Assembly: GCF_001661265.1 (NCBI RefSeq)
Contig: NW_017566992.1
Location: forward strand, 713,514-777,513
From: Saitoella complicata NRRL Y-17804
Taxonomy: Eukaryota; Ascomycota; Saitoellomycetes; Saitoellales; Saitoellaceae
Reading direction: 5' to 3'
Length of the DNA stretch: 64,000 nucleotides
Shown here: positions 1 through 10,449 of the stretch, in pieces
Layout: each line of letters begins with the position of its first letter
Numbering within the stretch: the first letter of the stretch is position 1
Program-made: the position numbers and the translations under genes
The notes under the pieces: model-generated
What the model was told of the DNA's origin: nothing
The model's input: the letters and a program-made list of their open reading frames with translations, nothing else
Databases searched by the model: none

Positions 1-416
1 TACGACGGCGTTTGTGCTTTTCGGGACCGAAAAATGGTTGCTGTGCTGTGCTGTTCGTGGTTGTGATTGTGATCTATGTGTGTCTGGTTGTGTGGAAGGC
101 TCCAGCGATGTTGCGACTCGGACGACATTCTGCCATGGCCCTGATACGAATATCGACACCATGGCGTCTATCGGAGTTGCGATATGTGCGAACACCGACA
201 ATCTCGGCGAATTCCTTTTACCAAACAAATACACACCCGGACGACTTTGTAGATCTCATAGGTGGATTCCCGGGTAGTCAATACGCACCGCCTATGTTAC
301 TGACTGGATCATTTGACAAGAAACTAGCAATTGCCTTCTCCTGGGTATCCATTCTGCTCCTAACCTTCACAAACTCCTCAACCACCTATCGTACAGTTCA
401 AACCCCATCAACCTTC
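1..416. other. Left-edge stretch, no gene supported
   Basis: Open frames here on the + strand begin with non-ATG codons and show no recognisable domain. The stretch lies just downstream of the small minus-strand gene that ends at 417 and probably holds its 3' untranslated region. I see nothing else that can be supported. Confidence 0.4.
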
Positions 417-727
417 TCAATGATTATGCCACTCCTCCTTAATCCCATTGAAGACCCCATTCGCAGCATCAGCTCCGAGCGTTGCACCGAATCCCCTACA
501 CATCCAATTAGCCACCATCCTACCTCTCGCGATCACCACTCCCGGTAACTCAAGACTTACCACACAGCCGCATTCATGAGCGCTTTCCCAACCCCACCAG
601 CCTTCTGCCCAAGATGGTGATGGTGCTTCTCTTGCGGCTGCTGTTGTTGTATGGGTGCTTGCATTTGTTGTGGGACCTGGCCGTAGCCTGGGTACTGTTG
701 GCCCTGCTGGTAGTATTGCTGGTTCAT
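417..727 (-). CDS. Small Q/Y-rich protein with a glycine-zipper-like tail, one intron
   Basis: Predicted 81-residue protein in two exons (727..561 and 495..417). The 65-nt intron has a GTAAG donor and a TAG acceptor, and splicing keeps the frame. The N-terminal 35 residues are rich in Gln, Tyr, Gly and Pro and are followed by a run of four His. The C-terminal 40 residues contain GVGKALMNAAVWGFGATLG, a small-residue-spaced helix that could associate with membranes or self-assemble. Without splicing the first exon meets a stop right after the donor, which supports the intron. The start is the Met before NQQYYQQ, because the longer frame upstream opens with a non-ATG codon. I do not know its function; similar small proteins occur in other fungi as far as I recall. 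Confidence 0.6.
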
Positions 728-1044
728 CTTGGTTGCGATTGATCTGTGGTTTAAAAACTGGGAAGGGTGCGATTGGTGGAGTACTTGTAGACGACGGTAA
801 GCTTTCTGGAGCGAGGACTTGGTCCGCGGGGACAGACACGGTATACTTGCGTACAATGACGTCGAAGCGTAAAGTTAGTCGGCAAAATTGGACTTGTATG
901 AGTCTCGAGTTATCAAAGTGATTGGATTCGAAATTGAGCAACGAGAATAGGGACAGCTTGTCTTCCAGGCCATTCTGCGCCCAGCTGCTCCATTCCTTCC
1001 AAGTTTTATCGCCCGCGGCTGGTCAATTGCATTTTTCTCACACC
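728..1044. other. Interval between two minus-strand genes
   Basis: About 317 bp upstream of the small Q/Y-rich gene and downstream of the CREG-like gene. It should hold the promoter of the first and the 3' untranslated region of the second. No motif stands out. Confidence 0.4.
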
Positions 1045-1910
1045 TCACGCCTGGAAAGTGATCTGCCCGCTCCTCTCACCTCCCTCAACAACTTCAACAT
1101 CCTCGGTCGCATTCCTGAAATACTCCATCGGCAAAAACCCAATATACGAAACATTCCCAAACCCACCTGTGTTCATCTGTCAGCCTGCGTGTGTCTTCTT
1201 GTAAGGTTAATTGGGGGGTTCGACTCACCGAAAAAGTAAATCTTCTCAATCTCAAACGTATACCACTTCCCAAAATGCACACCCGCGCTCGGAATCCACT
1301 CAACCGCATCAGGATGTGCGTCCAGGAAGCAGGATTCGATACGTTTGTTTTCGGAGGGTGTGGTGATTTCGGTGATGTTACCAAAGAGGTTCCTGTGAAA
1401 ATGTTATCAATCAATGACCTTCAGAAACAACAAAATCACATACATTCTGGGACCAGCAGCGAGGGAGTAGACAGGGTGCTGCGGGTGTTCACGGATGGAG
1501 AGGGTGAGGGAGGAGCCGTGAGCCCAGTTTCGGTAGCTGTGTTTCCCCGTGTCAGATTTGCGCAACAAAACAGCATGGGAGAGAACACATACGCTGGCTC
1601 GAGGTTCATGATCAACAAACTCGGGTTTCCGTCACCATCGCAGTCCGCGATATACGTCTGTCAACCCATCTCGTCAGCATCCCCCCGTATAGGTCGAAGC
1701 ATTGATGAAGTGATATACCATGAGTCCCATCGGCGCACCCTCCAAAGTTTGGTTGACTTCGGGTTGCCATACCGACATCAAGTTCGCGAGACCTTCTTCG
1801 CGGACGAGACGGCGTGCGACGATGCCGGCTTCTTCGAGAGTTTGGCCATAGCCGAGGACGGCGGGGAGGGCGGCGAGGGTTGAGAGAAGCGCCAAGGCAG
1901 AGAAGCGCAT
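1045..1910 (-). CDS. Secreted CREG-like protein (FMN-binding split-barrel fold), four introns
   Basis: Predicted 211-residue secreted protein of the CREG / pyridoxamine-phosphate-oxidase-like family. Exons are 1910..1719, 1657..1593, 1536..1444, 1392..1229 and 1166..1045; the introns are 61, 56, 51 and 62 nt, and all joins keep frame. Residues 1-20 form a signal peptide (MRFSALALLSTLAALPAVLG). Family landmarks follow in order: the N-terminal helix with VARRLV, a TYIADCDGDGNPSLL strand, NWAHGSSLTLSI, then CFLDAHPDAVEWIP and the end motif GGFGNVSYIGFLP. Animal CREG proteins are lysosomal or secreted glycoproteins without proven enzyme activity, and the fungal members are uncharacterised. Here the export signal and several NxS/T sites suggest a secreted glycoprotein. 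I infer no substrate. Confidence 0.85.
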
Positions 1911-2236
1911 GGTGATGGTGAACTGTAAGGAATGATAGGGGTATAGATGGAGATGGAGCGAAAGTGTCGCCGGTGGCTTTAGGCCTTGATATCGATGGAA
2001 GGCGTGCGTTATCGACAGAGATCCTGCGAGGTTATCGGGGGGCCAGATGTGATGACGTGGGTGCTTCAAAAGACATTTTACAGTAATTTTAAAGTTATAA
2101 AAAGAAGCTTTGTCGATTTTCCAACCCGCTCTCTCGAACTCCTCTAAACTCGGTATCACGTACCGACGTCGTCGTGCATCAACACACATCACCCGTTTGT
2201 CAACGTTACACTCCCTCTCCTCGCCACTTCTTCACA
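1911..2236. promoter_or_regulatory. Divergent promoter between CREG-like and WBP11-like genes
   Basis: A 326-bp interval between two start codons on opposite strands, so it must contain both promoters. I did not recognise a specific factor site. Confidence 0.4.
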
Positions 2237-3208
2237 ATGCCAAAAGAACGCACCCTAAACCCTGCCCTCGCAAAACACAAGGCAGACAAACAACGTCAAA
2301 TTCGCGCCGGGAAAACCCAACAACGCAAAGCGCAGGATGAACGATACGCGAAACGGAATCCGGAGCGAATTCGGGCGCAGATAGCGGAATTGAAGGCGAG
2401 TTCGGAAGGAGCTGGACTGGGGACGGGAGATAGAAGAGTGCTGGAGGGGTTGGAGGGGGAGTTGAGGAAGATTGAAAGGGCGCGGACAGCGGCTGGGATC
2501 AGTACAGCGCCAGCTGGGGAACGGCTGGGTAGAGGGGAAGGCAGAGATGGCGAAAGAAGGGAAAGAGGACCGATCATCGAAAGCGATCGTACAAAAGAGC
2601 AGGACCGCAGCCGTCGAGAACGACAAGAACGCCGCGAACGCAACCCACCAAAACCACGGATCCCGAAAGATCCGAAGAAGTCGATATACTACGATCCGGT
2701 GTTTAATCCGTATGGTGTTCCGCCGCCTGGGATGCCGTACCGGGAGATTGGGCAGGAGGATAAACGAGAGCAGGAGGGTGGGGATGGGGAGTATAGCGAT
2801 GCGGATAGTACGACGAGTTCCGTGCTTGCGATTCCTATGCCGCCGGGTACGCCGCCACGATTGTCGGATGAAGAAGTCAGCGACGACGAGGAGGTGGATA
2901 TACCTATGCCTCAACAAAGAGAACCGAAGGAAGAGAAGAATAAGGAGGAAGTGGAAACAGGACCAGTACAAGCAGTGTATGAAGCTGCGCCGGTTCTTCG
3001 CGATCTGCAGAAGGAGACGATTGCGGCTGGATTTGTGCCTGCTGCTGTACGGCGGCACATGCCTGTTTCTAGACCGGCCGTTTCTCAAGTGCAAGCGGAT
3101 GTGGTGGTGCGAGGAGGGCAAGGACTGGAGAAGAAGGGGGTGAATGCGGCGCCGGAGGTTGATGAGGAGTATGATGCGTTTATGAAGGAGATGAAGGGGT
3201 TGTTGTAG
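2237..3208 (+). CDS. WBP11 / Saf1-like splicing factor
   Basis: Intronless gene for 323 residues. The N-terminus (MPKERTLNPALAKHKADKQR) and the following Lys/Arg/Gln-rich helix match the conserved N-terminal domain of WW-domain-binding protein 11 (NpwBP), S. pombe Saf1. These are nuclear proteins that bind WW domains and associate with the spliceosome. A central Arg/Glu-rich stretch (about residues 100-150) precedes KSIYYDPVFNPYGVPPPGMPY, a conserved proline-rich WW-ligand motif. Acidic and proline-rich linkers follow, with two PMP motifs. The C-terminus EVDEEYDAFMKEMKGLL is also typical of the family. The ATG at 2237 is the first in frame that matches the family start; the upstream extension opens without ATG. 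Confidence 0.85.
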   Translation: MPKERTLNPALAKHKADKQRQIRAGKTQQRKAQDERYAKRNPERIRAQIAELKASSEGAGLGTGDRRVLEGLEGELRKIERARTAAGISTAPAGERLGRGEGRDGERRERGPIIESDRTKEQDRSRRERQERRERNPPKPRIPKDPKKSIYYDPVFNPYGVPPPGMPYREIGQEDKREQEGGDGEYSDADSTTSSVLAIPMPPGTPPRLSDEEVSDDEEVDIPMPQQREPKEEKNKEEVETGPVQAVYEAAPVLRDLQKETIAAGFVPAAVRRHMPVSRPAVSQVQADVVVRGGQGLEKKGVNAAPEVDEEYDAFMKEMKGLL

Positions 3209-3901
3209 AGGACATTGAATCGAGTAACGTGTGATTGAAGGGGAAGAATCCGGAGGGAAGACGAAGAAGAGAGTCCCCGCACGGGTCGTGGAAGATGGCA
3301 ATGAACGTGGGAAGACCCTTGTAGACTATGCGTATTAAGCAGCGAGTTTCGGAACCAAGCTCAAGCATAGATTGCATGCCAAGTCCTGTTCAAACGCTTG
3401 CGAGGATGCCATCCGCTATGCTCGTCATCCTCGAGAGTCAACGGCCCCTTCCCGTTGCTCGAAGCTTCAAGCCAAGAATGGCCAAGGCGTGAGTTTAATT
3501 CTTGGAGGTGATCGGCTGTTTACACTCGCATCATCGACATGCAGTGGTCATCCCGGGTCCCGGCCAGCGTCTGTGCTCATGAATGCTCTCCCTCCTCGAC
3601 CCCCTATCCAACCCCTTCAACAACAAACAAGATCTAGAAGCTGAGCCCCTTCGTAAATCTCTGCAATGATGCTCTTCTCTTCGCTCGTGGCTTGGCATAG
3701 TTTCATGACGGCAATCGGACTCGCGCGCCCCGAAGCCTCTGCCGTCACCGAGTCTCACCAGACAAATAAAGGTAAATCTCGGAGGACCAGCCCATCCAAC
3801 AACCAACGACCCTTCAACGACCGACAAGACAACCAGCATACACTCCCACAGTTCGCTTTCCAACGACGGTCGTTTTTCATTAGAACGTTACACAGGGAGC
3901 A
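3209..3901. other. Interval upstream of the FLC/TRP-like gene
   Basis: About 690 bp between two plus-strand genes. It holds the 3' end of the WBP11-like transcript and the promoter of the next gene. The sequence just before the start codon (TTACACAG) resembles an intron acceptor, so a leader intron is possible but not resolved. No other gene is supported. Confidence 0.35.
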
Positions 3902-6235
3902 ATGAGGATCACCTCGATTTCCTCGTTCATTTTGGCCGTGTGGCTCGCGCTCCTCGCGTTCGTTTCGGCAGAGTCGGATACGGGGGAGAATTATGGGTAC
4001 TCCGTTATCAGAACTGAGCGATTTGGATCGTGCAGCGAGAACTCCATTCTCGACGCGAGCCAGTTCTCGGCGGCGTATTATGAACACAATTTGTCCATCA
4101 TCTTCGATATTAAGGGTCATTCGTTGACGACGACACAGTATGTCACTGCTTCGATCGACGTGTTTGCTTATGGCGAGACTCGATGGAATATTTCGTTCGA
4201 TCCGTGTAGGGTCAACATCGACGGCCTGTGCCCGTTGAGTACGGAGGAGTTTGATGCGTTTGGTCTCTTGCCGATCACGCCCAGCATGGCGAAACAGATC
4301 CCCACTATCGCCTTCCATATCCCGGACTTCGATGGACAAGTCACGATCAAGCTTTACAATAACGAGACAAACGAGGAGGTTGCGTGTCTCACCTCTACGC
4401 TTTCGAATGGACAGACGTTTAAGCATGGGTATATCTCGTGGATTACGGGTATATTGGCCGTGGTGGCGTGTTTGTCGTCATTCTACAGTGTTGTTGCAGA
4501 GGCGAGTAGACCGTTGGATGCACAAGCCGCTGCAGCACATTCCTCACCTTCGGCATTCACCGTCTTCTCATTCTTCCAGTTCATCGCGTTCTCGGGCGCA
4601 GTCTCCGTGGTTTATCCCGTTATCTTCGAATCCTGGGCCTCGAACTTTGCGTGGTCCGCTGGAATCATCCCAGCTTCTGGAATTGAATCCGCAGTCCAAC
4701 GGTTCCGTAACGGCACGAACGGCAATTATGAGGGGGTATACACGGGTGGTGTCGCCAAACGTGCGATTTACGGACAGGAAATCGAGCCAGGCATGCCCAC
4801 GCCCGGACACTACAAGGGCATGCAAGGTCTCGCTACACGTATTGGAACTACGACTACGGATCTGTTCATGATTGCGTTTATTTGGTTTTTGGTTGTTGTT
4901 GCTGGTGTCATTGTCTTTGTTGTTGCCTTCAAGGTGATTATGGAGGTTCTTGCGAAGATGAAGATCGTTAAGGCGAGGAGGTTGTCGGCGTTTAGGCAGA
5001 ATTGGTTGTTGTTCCTGGGTGTGACAGTGTTGAGGTTGATGCTGATTGCCTTCTTTGCGATGGTCACATTGTCGATTTATCAGCTCACTCTTCCGGATGC
5101 TTTCGGGCCCAAGATCATTGCTGGTCTCGTGTTGGGTATTTTTATCATTACGCTGTTCTTTGCGGCGTTCCATATCATCCAGATTGCATTTACAAGACGG
5201 AACAAGGAGTTGGGTGGACGCGTGGGACACCCGCTGTACGACGATGAACGTACGTTGAAAAGGTGGGGATGGATGTACGTCCAGTTCAAGCACCAGTACT
5301 GGTGGTTCTTCATGGTATTCTTCACGATTGAGTTCTTCCAGGCTCTCGTGTTGGGGCTCGCTCAGGGACATTCTCTCGCTCAAGCTTTGGTGTTGATGTT
5401 ACTCGAGCTCGTCTTGCTCGTGCTCACGGTCTTTTGGAGGCCGTATGCCGGTCGTCGCGCAAACGCTATCGCGATCTTGATTGCGCTCGTCAGGACGGTT
5501 TGTTTGATCATCATCTTCATCTTTGTCGATAACTTCAACTTCGCCTCTATCCCGCGTACCGTCCTCGGTATCGTCCTCATCGTCATCCAAGCCATCACGA
5601 TGATCATCTTTGTCACCTTCATCGTTATCAACGTCTTTTTCGCCATCATCGCGTCCTTGCCGGAGGATAAGGTTCCGGCCAGGTTCAGGAATAGGCATCA
5701 CAAGTATCGTGAGAGGGTGTTTACGCATGAGACGGATGCGAGGATGAGCACAAGTGTTATCCCGCCCGAGGGATTGCCCCAGGGGGCTCCGGCCAGTGCG
5801 TATGGTGTTCGTCGTGGACCTTTGGATGGTGAGGATGTGGGATCTGAGGAGACGTTGTACGCACCTAAGCCGACGTACGCCTACGCATCCCAATCCAACG
5901 TCTCGTCCGGTACCGGGATTTCTTCCGGACAATCTAGTACCGCGGACTTGAACAAGATGCCCGTCACTTTCGCGCCCTCGCAATCACTCGCGACCAACCA
6001 GAACTCGAGGCCTACCACTGGGCATAGCTATGCTCCTAGTACACGTGCACCGAGTGTTGCCTACTCTGCCGGTGGTGATAGCAACTTGGCTGCTGCCGCT
6101 GCTGGGGCTGCCTTGAGGAGTACGACACCTTCAAGGATGGCTGGTGCCGGTACGAGTGTGAGGACGAGTCCGAGTATGGAGCAGTTTAGGAGTGAGAGGG
6201 GACATTGGCGTGGGGAGTCTGTTGATCGGTTTTAG
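3902..6235 (+). CDS. FLC / Pkd2-type TRP-like membrane protein
   Basis: Intronless, 777 residues. Residues 1-23 are a signal peptide ending near FVSA. Residues about 28-165 form the extracellular or luminal ML-like lipid-binding domain (MD-2-related) with paired cysteines. A TRP-like channel domain with eight to nine hydrophobic spans follows, between about 175 and 615. The last 160 residues are a cytosolic Ser/Thr/Ala-rich tail. This order is that of the yeast Flc proteins (flavin carrier, ER FAD uptake and cell-wall integrity) and of fission yeast Pkd2. The family is linked to calcium signalling and wall maintenance, but which of these functions applies here cannot be told from sequence. 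The length agrees with the family (about 750-900). Confidence 0.88.
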   Translation: MRITSISSFILAVWLALLAFVSAESDTGENYGYSVIRTERFGSCSENSILDASQFSAAYYEHNLSIIFDIKGHSLTTTQYVTASIDVFAYGETRWNISFDPCRVNIDGLCPLSTEEFDAFGLLPITPSMAKQIPTIAFHIPDFDGQVTIKLYNNETNEEVACLTSTLSNGQTFKHGYISWITGILAVVACLSSFYSVVAEASRPLDAQAAAAHSSPSAFTVFSFFQFIAFSGAVSVVYPVIFESWASNFAWSAGIIPASGIESAVQRFRNGTNGNYEGVYTGGVAKRAIYGQEIEPGMPTPGHYKGMQGLATRIGTTTTDLFMIAFIWFLVVVAGVIVFVVAFKVIMEVLAKMKIVKARRLSAFRQNWLLFLGVTVLRLMLIAFFAMVTLSIYQLTLPDAFGPKIIAGLVLGIFIITLFFAAFHIIQIAFTRRNKELGGRVGHPLYDDERTLKRWGWMYVQFKHQYWWFFMVFFTIEFFQALVLGLAQGHSLAQALVLMLLELVLLVLTVFWRPYAGRRANAIAILIALVRTVCLIIIFIFVDNFNFASIPRTVLGIVLIVIQAITMIIFVTFIVINVFFAIIASLPEDKVPARFRNRHHKYRERVFTHETDARMSTSVIPPEGLPQGAPASAYGVRRGPLDGEDVGSEETLYAPKPTYAYASQSNVSSGTGISSGQSSTADLNKMPVTFAPSQSLATNQNSRPTTGHSYAPSTRAPSVAYSAGGDSNLAAAAAGAALRSTTPSRMAGAGTSVRTSPSMEQFRSERGHWRGESVDRF

Positions 6236-6550
6236 AGAAGAAAGAGGAATGGGCAAATAGAGCCTTCAAGAACGAGCGTACGATAGGAGACAGAAAGAGC
6301 GAAAGAGAGAAGGTTTGGATGTTCATGCTATTTATATTTTGGGTATAATTATTGGGTTACACTTGGCACAAGGATATGTTTAATGCGGTGTTCATGAGGG
6401 AACTTGTTCGGCATGGGACTTGCAATTGCAGTTATTTAGCACTTTTATTGAATGCAGAGAGATTCGTTCGTCTGAACTATTTGAGCTATCCTAAGTGAAT
6501 GTTGGTAATATCTGGGTATCCTTCGAAACATGCCAATCATAACAGCTGCT
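6236..6550. other. Convergent intergenic stretch
   Basis: About 315 bp between the convergent 3' ends of the FLC/TRP-like gene and the oxidoreductase. It is AT-rich in its first half, as expected for two 3' untranslated regions. No gene is supported. Confidence 0.4.
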
Positions 6551-7880
6551 TCACTCAATCGAGAACGTCGCCTCGGCCCCACCCATTCCCCCACCAAGGA
6601 CCATTCCTCCCCTCCCGAAAACCAATCCAAGAACATCAACCCCACTCTCACTAAACTCCCGTCTCACCCACCACGGACTTGCTCCACTACTCCTCCCCTT
6701 GACCCCCAAACAAAATCCTTCCAACACAAAGCGATGCGGAGTCCAAGCTGACTCGGTGGGGTATGATGGCCAGGGGGTGCCAGAGTAGACGTGGTCGGTA
6801 ATGGGGGGGAGAGGGGTTAGGGACAGGGTGTTGAAGATGTTTGGGGTGGTAAACTGTGTGGCACATTGTTAGTCTTGTCTGTTGAGAGAAAGGGTGGGAA
6901 ACGTACGTTGTAGTATGTAACTTTTTGGTGTTCGCAGTCGATCTCGATGGTTGGTGCATCTTCTTTCTTACCCAATCCCAACCCGCCTAGGAATCCGACG
7001 GGGCTTGTAGGGGCGACACGGGTGTCGACTTCGAGGGTTGCAATACAGCCGTTGATGAAGCGGAGTTCAGCAGTCACGGCATCAGCCAAAGTTCCATCCG
7101 CTGCATTCCGCCTCACTTCGGAGGTTGTGACGTCCGCGACTTCGGAACCGATGAGGAAGCGGAGGAGGGAGAGACATTGGTGGGTCATGGATGTTGCGTC
7201 TATTCCGTCTGTCGCGGTCCATTTGATGGTGGCACGGACTGGGGTCCCGGCTTTTTGGACGAGTTCGCGGGCGCGGTGGGTTGCGGGGTGTGCCAATACC
7301 CACAGATCCTCGAGAATCAATACCCCCTTTCCACCTTCCTCTAACTGTTTCTCGGCGGCCCTTGAGTAGATTTCTTGTGCTTCTTCACCGGACACGGAGA
7401 TGGGTCCTTCACAAAGGACTGGCATTTCTTTCCTGATACATTGGAGGATGATGGCGTGGCGTTGAGGGAAAGGGAGAGCGATGTATACGGCGTCAATATG
7501 AAGGGAGCGGATGAGATGGGCGTAGGTATCGTAGGTACGGGGGATTGAGTGGGTCTTTCCGAGTCGTTGGGTTAGGGCGGGATCGGGGGTTGCGATTGCA
7601 GTGATTTTGAGGTCGGATTTTGTGCGGGCGGGGATGATGATGTGTTCGGGACTGTAAGCAACTTTTCAGCTTTTGTATTTCGATGTTGTAGAGGTGACGC
7701 ACTCGAATGATTCATCGCATAAGATACCGATGCGTAAGGCATTATGAATTTTCGGAGCTTCGGCGTTGGGATTTGAAATGATGCGGTTGAGGAGGGAGTT
7801 GAATGTGTGGTTGATTGTTTGAGCCTGAATATGGATCAAAAATATGTTCAATACAAGCGATCTCTGACCCTGCTTACCAT
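6551..7880 (-). CDS. Gfo/Idh/MocA-family oxidoreductase (dihydrodiol-dehydrogenase-like), with an ATG-only first exon
   Basis: Predicted 390-residue NAD(P)-dependent oxidoreductase. Exons are 7880..7878, 7824..7703, 7651..6907 and 6853..6551; the introns are 53, 51 and 53 nt. The Rossmann start reads NALRIGIL, although the usual glycine after it is replaced (CDESFDPE). The middle holds IDAVYIALPFPQRHAIIL and MPVLCEGP, the family's KHVLCEKP-type motif with the Lys replaced. The C-terminal domain includes LFIGSEV-like and LEVDTRV segments. The C-terminal 60 residues are Gly-rich and unlike the family end, so the last exon may be longer or spliced differently. The closest recognisable group is the fungal dihydrodiol/xylose dehydrogenases. 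Substrate unknown. Confidence 0.7.
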
Positions 7881-8346
7881 CGTTACCTGCCCTTCACAGA
7901 TCCTGCTAAATAATCAACGTTGATTAATAAAGTGACGTCGCTTTTAGTACTGGAGAATCAGCAGCTGTCAAGACATCGTCAGCATCGCACGGCTAGAGAC
8001 GCGAAGCAGAAGGAGATGTCTTTACCCTTGAGTTGGTCTGACTTGAAGATTGTCAGAATAAATCGGAGATGGATGTCACTTTTTGCGGGGAACGCAAGAC
8101 GTCTGGGACCCTGCACCCGCTTGCAGTGAGGTGGTTCCGAGAGGCCTAGGCCGAATTAGCCGGCGTCGATGTCAAAGGTATGGTAATGTAATTGTCAACC
8201 TAGATAGTGGTTTGCGATTCTGCCATTGATTCTGGTCCCGACATCTCTCTTTACAGTACAATTGGTATCGTCGTAGTATTTCTCACGGTTCACGTTATCT
8301 GCTGTCGGAGATAACTTTAGAACGCTATGAGTTCGTCGTTTTGATA
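7881..8346. other. Interval between oxidoreductase and DNA methyltransferase
   Basis: About 466 bp upstream of the oxidoreductase and downstream of the methyltransferase, both on the minus strand. It contains the oxidoreductase promoter. No coding signal or clear factor site is visible. Confidence 0.35.
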
Positions 8347-10449
8347 TCACTTCCTTATTCTTGGTTGCCTGTCCGTCTCCTCCAATGTCTTCCTCACCTC
8401 CTCCAGATACGCCTTTGCGAACCAAGGCGGCACGGCGTTGCCAACTGCAAGATGTTCAGTATATTCTCGCCTTCAGAGATGTAACGGAGAGTACATACTC
8501 ATTCGACCAATGCTACGATTCGATATCTCGGGAGGGAAGAGGTGATCGTCTGGGAAGGACTGTAAACGTGCTACTTCTCGCAGAGTGAACCGCCTCCCGT
8601 CTAAAGTCACATCCGTCAATTATTCTTGTGGCTCGTAGTCTGGAAAAGACAAACCTGGGTGCAGATTAGGCATACTGGTCATAACAGACCACGGGTACGG
8701 CTCGTCCCATGTCGGTAACATGTGAGCCTTGAACCCAATGTTGTCGAATACTTGGTTGACGTTAACAGAATGCCCATTCGTAGTAGTTATACCGGTCAAT
8801 GCTTCTCGTAACGTCCTGGGTGGAAAAAGACGATCAACACCACCCACAGGCGAATGGGTTGGCGTGGAAAACGCAGGTAATTCCTGCCCTGGACAGCTAC
8901 ACAAAAGTAGCAACCGTTTCCGACCTTTCTGGGGGACCCCAAAATGCGCTGTGTTTAGGATCCTCCACGACGTAGAATACCCAGCATCAAGAAACATTCT
9001 CACTGCAGATCGCCAGTACTCCACACTGTTGCTGTAGGTTATCCCTGGCACTTCTTCGAGGGTGCATATGCGAGGTTTGACTTGGCGTATGAGCGGCTCA
9101 ATTGCGAATAATGTTGCTTGGTTGGCGTCGTCGTTCTTGCCGGCCGTAGTATGTGCTGCGGAAAATGGTTGACATGGCGGCGATATATGACAGATATCAA
9201 CCCTCCTGGACAGTGTCTCAACGACGGGGATAAAATTGTCAGCGGAGGCCTGTTACCAGGGAAGTGTTCAGTTAGCTAGCGCACCAAGCCGAAAGGGGTA
9301 GTTGTTAGTAACCCAAATAGCCTCACCACGTAACGGTGGTACCGCAAAATTCGCCCGAAATGTGCGAATGGCATCTTCATCAAAGTCGAAGCCATATGCC
9401 ACGTCCAGGCCGGCCATCAGGGCTCCTCGGCTCACTCCGCCAGCTCCACAAAAGGCGTCTAATAACCGATATCGAGAGCCATTTATCCTTGGTCGGGTTT
9501 CCCGATCCAGGAAGTCGTCGCGAAGGACTTTGTCAGCGACGCAGTATCCGAAGCACCATTCAGGGACCTCGTCCTCCAAAAAGGTCCGCAGCCCACCTTC
9601 TCCCGAAGAGGTAGACCGCTCCGCCCTATATCGACACACTAACCTCCTCGATACTCGCCCGGACGGAAGTCCCTTGTTCGTAAACACAAGACTCCATCCG
9701 GGCTTCACTGTCACTCCCTCCATCAACAGTACTCGGACTGACTCGTCGAGGAGAAAGACTTCGTTCTCTTCGTCACGGAGAAAGCCGCCGAAATCCGGTA
9801 TATCCCGTGGTCGAACGAATTCAGATCCGACAAGGACAACCTTTGGCGGTTCGTCCTCGCTCTCGCTAAATGTAGTCTCGAAGTAGTCGGGTAGCCAGAT
9901 ACGAGGCCGACCTTTCGAATCCGTGCCGAAGAATGGGACATGATCCGATATCCGTATGAGACGCCCATCGTCCATAACAGCGTCTTCCCTTAATACTCCA
10001 GCGGGCGTTTTGGGAGGCAGCAAAGAGCGAGGCCGGTTGCGGCCTTGCGAGGAGTGCAGAGGAGGTGGCGCGAGCGAAGCTTGAGGACGTCGACGTGGAA
10101 GAGTATCTTGCTTTTCGTTCTCCTTGTTGAGGTCAATGTGGTGCAATACCATTGGGAGAAAAGCCTCGTCGTCGTTGTCCATGTCCACCCAGTCCCCATC
10201 GTCGATGGCCATGTCTGTCGTGCTCGTACTGGACTCTTCACGAACGTCTCTTCTGGCCGTCCTGCCATGATTAACACCTACCAGACCACAAGACCTGTCA
10301 TCTCGAGCTGGAGTGAACACTTCATGTCCGCTTGAGGCGTCAGCAGCGATACGGTCCATCATCTGAGCCCAATCGCACTCGTCTTCGGAGTCGACATAAT
10401 CTTCCTCCTCCCCGTACTCTACCTCCATAACATCAACATCAAGGTCCAT
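8347..10449 (-). CDS. RID/Masc1-type DNA (cytosine-5) methyltransferase
   Basis: Predicted 643 residues in four exons (10449..9313, 9249..8655, 8600..8499, 8444..8347); the introns are 63, 54 and 54 nt. The acidic N-terminal region carries no domain I recognise. Catalytic motifs are intact and in order: I, DAFCGAGG (about 331); IV, SPPCQPFS with the catalytic Cys near 405; VI, LEEV near 443; VIII, PQKGRKRLLLL; IX, the REVARLQSFPDD region; X, GNAVPPWFA in the last exon. The motif IV block HTTAGKNDDANQATLFA is the signature of the RID/Masc1 subfamily, required for repeat-induced point mutation in Neurospora and methylation induced premeiotically in Ascobolus. Motif VI reads EEV where I recall EQT for RID. 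The first intron uses an unusual GTTACT donor. Confidence 0.85.

Noticed and set aside
2255-3301. 348-codon open frame on the minus strand
   Set aside because: Antisense of the WBP11-like gene with an Arg/Ser/Leu-rich composition typical of a shadow frame.
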